64,000 nt of DNA from Sphingobacterium humi (lineage in GTDB: Bacteria; Bacteroidota; Bacteroidia; Sphingobacteriales; Sphingobacteriaceae), in the NCBI RefSeq assembly GCF_009768885.1, contig NZ_WSQA01000003.1, positions 365,120-429,119 on the forward strand, read 5' to 3'. Shown piece by piece: positions 63,899-64,000 of this stretch. Position 1 is the stretch's first letter, and each line of letters starts with the position of its first letter. Under the pieces are notes generated by a model that was given only the letters and a program-made list of their open reading frames with translations, was not told the origin of the DNA and ran no database searches. The translations under genes were made by a program, and so were the position numbers.

Positions 63899-64000
63899 TT
63901 GCAAGACGCCGAACGTAAATTACTATCCTTATTGATGCCCGAAGGACTTTTAGAATACTTTGAGATTTTAGAAGTAGATCAGGTTGACAATCACCTGCAC
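63899..64000 (+). CDS. Transposase N-terminal region (ISAon1-like), cut by the window edge
   Basis: 34 codons, open to the end of the window: QDAERKLLSLLMPEGLLEYF, then EILEVDQVDNHLH. I recognise this as the N-terminal region of ISAon1-type transposases of Bacteroidota (LL-PEG-LEYF motif). The start is TTG 63899 or ATG 63935; a stop at 63884-63886 lies just upstream in frame. The DDE catalytic part and the element's right end are outside the window. I could not identify the left terminal repeat with confidence. The 63641-63898 stretch contains the tRNA terminator and otherwise only an open minus-strand frame that I did not accept as a gene. Confidence 0.5.
   Translation, partial: MQDAERKLLSLLMPEGLLEYFEILEVDQVDNHLH

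Noticed and set aside
63671..64000. Minus-strand open frame at the right edge (about 109 codons).
   Set aside because: No start codon before 63826 within the window and it overlaps the better-supported transposase start; kept only as a finding.

Overview
The window looks like chromosomal DNA from a member of the Bacteroidota, most probably Sphingobacteriaceae (Sphingobacterium/Pedobacter-like). I infer this from three things. Many genes are preceded by the phylum's -7 box TAnnTTTG and few by strong Shine-Dalgarno sequences. There is a type-A RNase P RNA. The gene set is typical of the group: the Bacteroidota-type arginine decarboxylase, a WbqC-family protein, acyloxyacyl hydrolase, YkuD_2 proteins and many small lipoproteins and outer-membrane barrels. 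Genus and species cannot be fixed from the sequence alone.

Layout. 1-5.6 kb: the end of a PurF-like amidophosphoribosyltransferase, two L,D-transpeptidases, a Nudix hydrolase, an outer-membrane barrel and an MFS exporter. 5.6-13 kb: a copper P1B-ATPase with extra cysteine-rich metal modules, panB with a membrane protein, an RluA-type pseudouridine synthase, pyrF and two exported proteins. 13-15.8 kb: a repeat-rich convergent gap, an acyloxyacyl hydrolase and an AEC transporter. 15.8-25.3 kb: the main accessory block, one co-directional cluster of eight genes. It encodes an FGE-like protein without the catalytic cysteines, two Tat-exported Gfo/Idh/MocA oxidoreductases, ApbE, an exported TIM-barrel isomerase, a nucleoside-type permease, a GMC flavoprotein with a C-x5-C-x3-C iron-sulfur motif, and a Tat lipoprotein-like dehydrogenase subunit 3. 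I read it as an envelope-located sugar or glycoside oxidation pathway.

25.3-46 kb: housekeeping and envelope genes (acyl-ACP thioesterase, S9 peptidase, NAD(P)HX repair enzyme, RNase HI, FUSC-like protein, Lon, a TPR protein, an HMA-AraC regulator with an M3 peptidase, an MBL-fold hydrolase, arginine decarboxylase diverging from argS, two more oxidoreductases). 46-55 kb: rnpB, an NtrC-type regulator, a 59-residue membrane protein, homoserine dehydrogenase and metY behind a SAM-I riboswitch with a long leader, dapA and ligA. 55-64 kb: a glycosyltransferase with a lipid A-type acyltransferase, WbqC, an outer-membrane protein, a repeat-rich gap, an acetyltransferase, a DUF805 protein, TetR with a nitroreductase, a patatin, an alpha/beta hydrolase, tRNA-Arg(ACG) and the first 34 codons of a transposase cut by the window edge.

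Non-coding structure stands out. Three convergent gaps carry 11-bp-periodic G-tract arrays with G-quadruplex spacing. A 58-bp hairpin element is repeated 420 bp apart, and an inverted 43-bp repeat flanks one of the arrays. Several genes have a -7 box so close to the ATG that leaderless mRNAs are expected. The metY leader combines a SAM-I aptamer, a 36-codon reading frame ending in Cys-Cys codons and a long hairpin starting at its stop codon.
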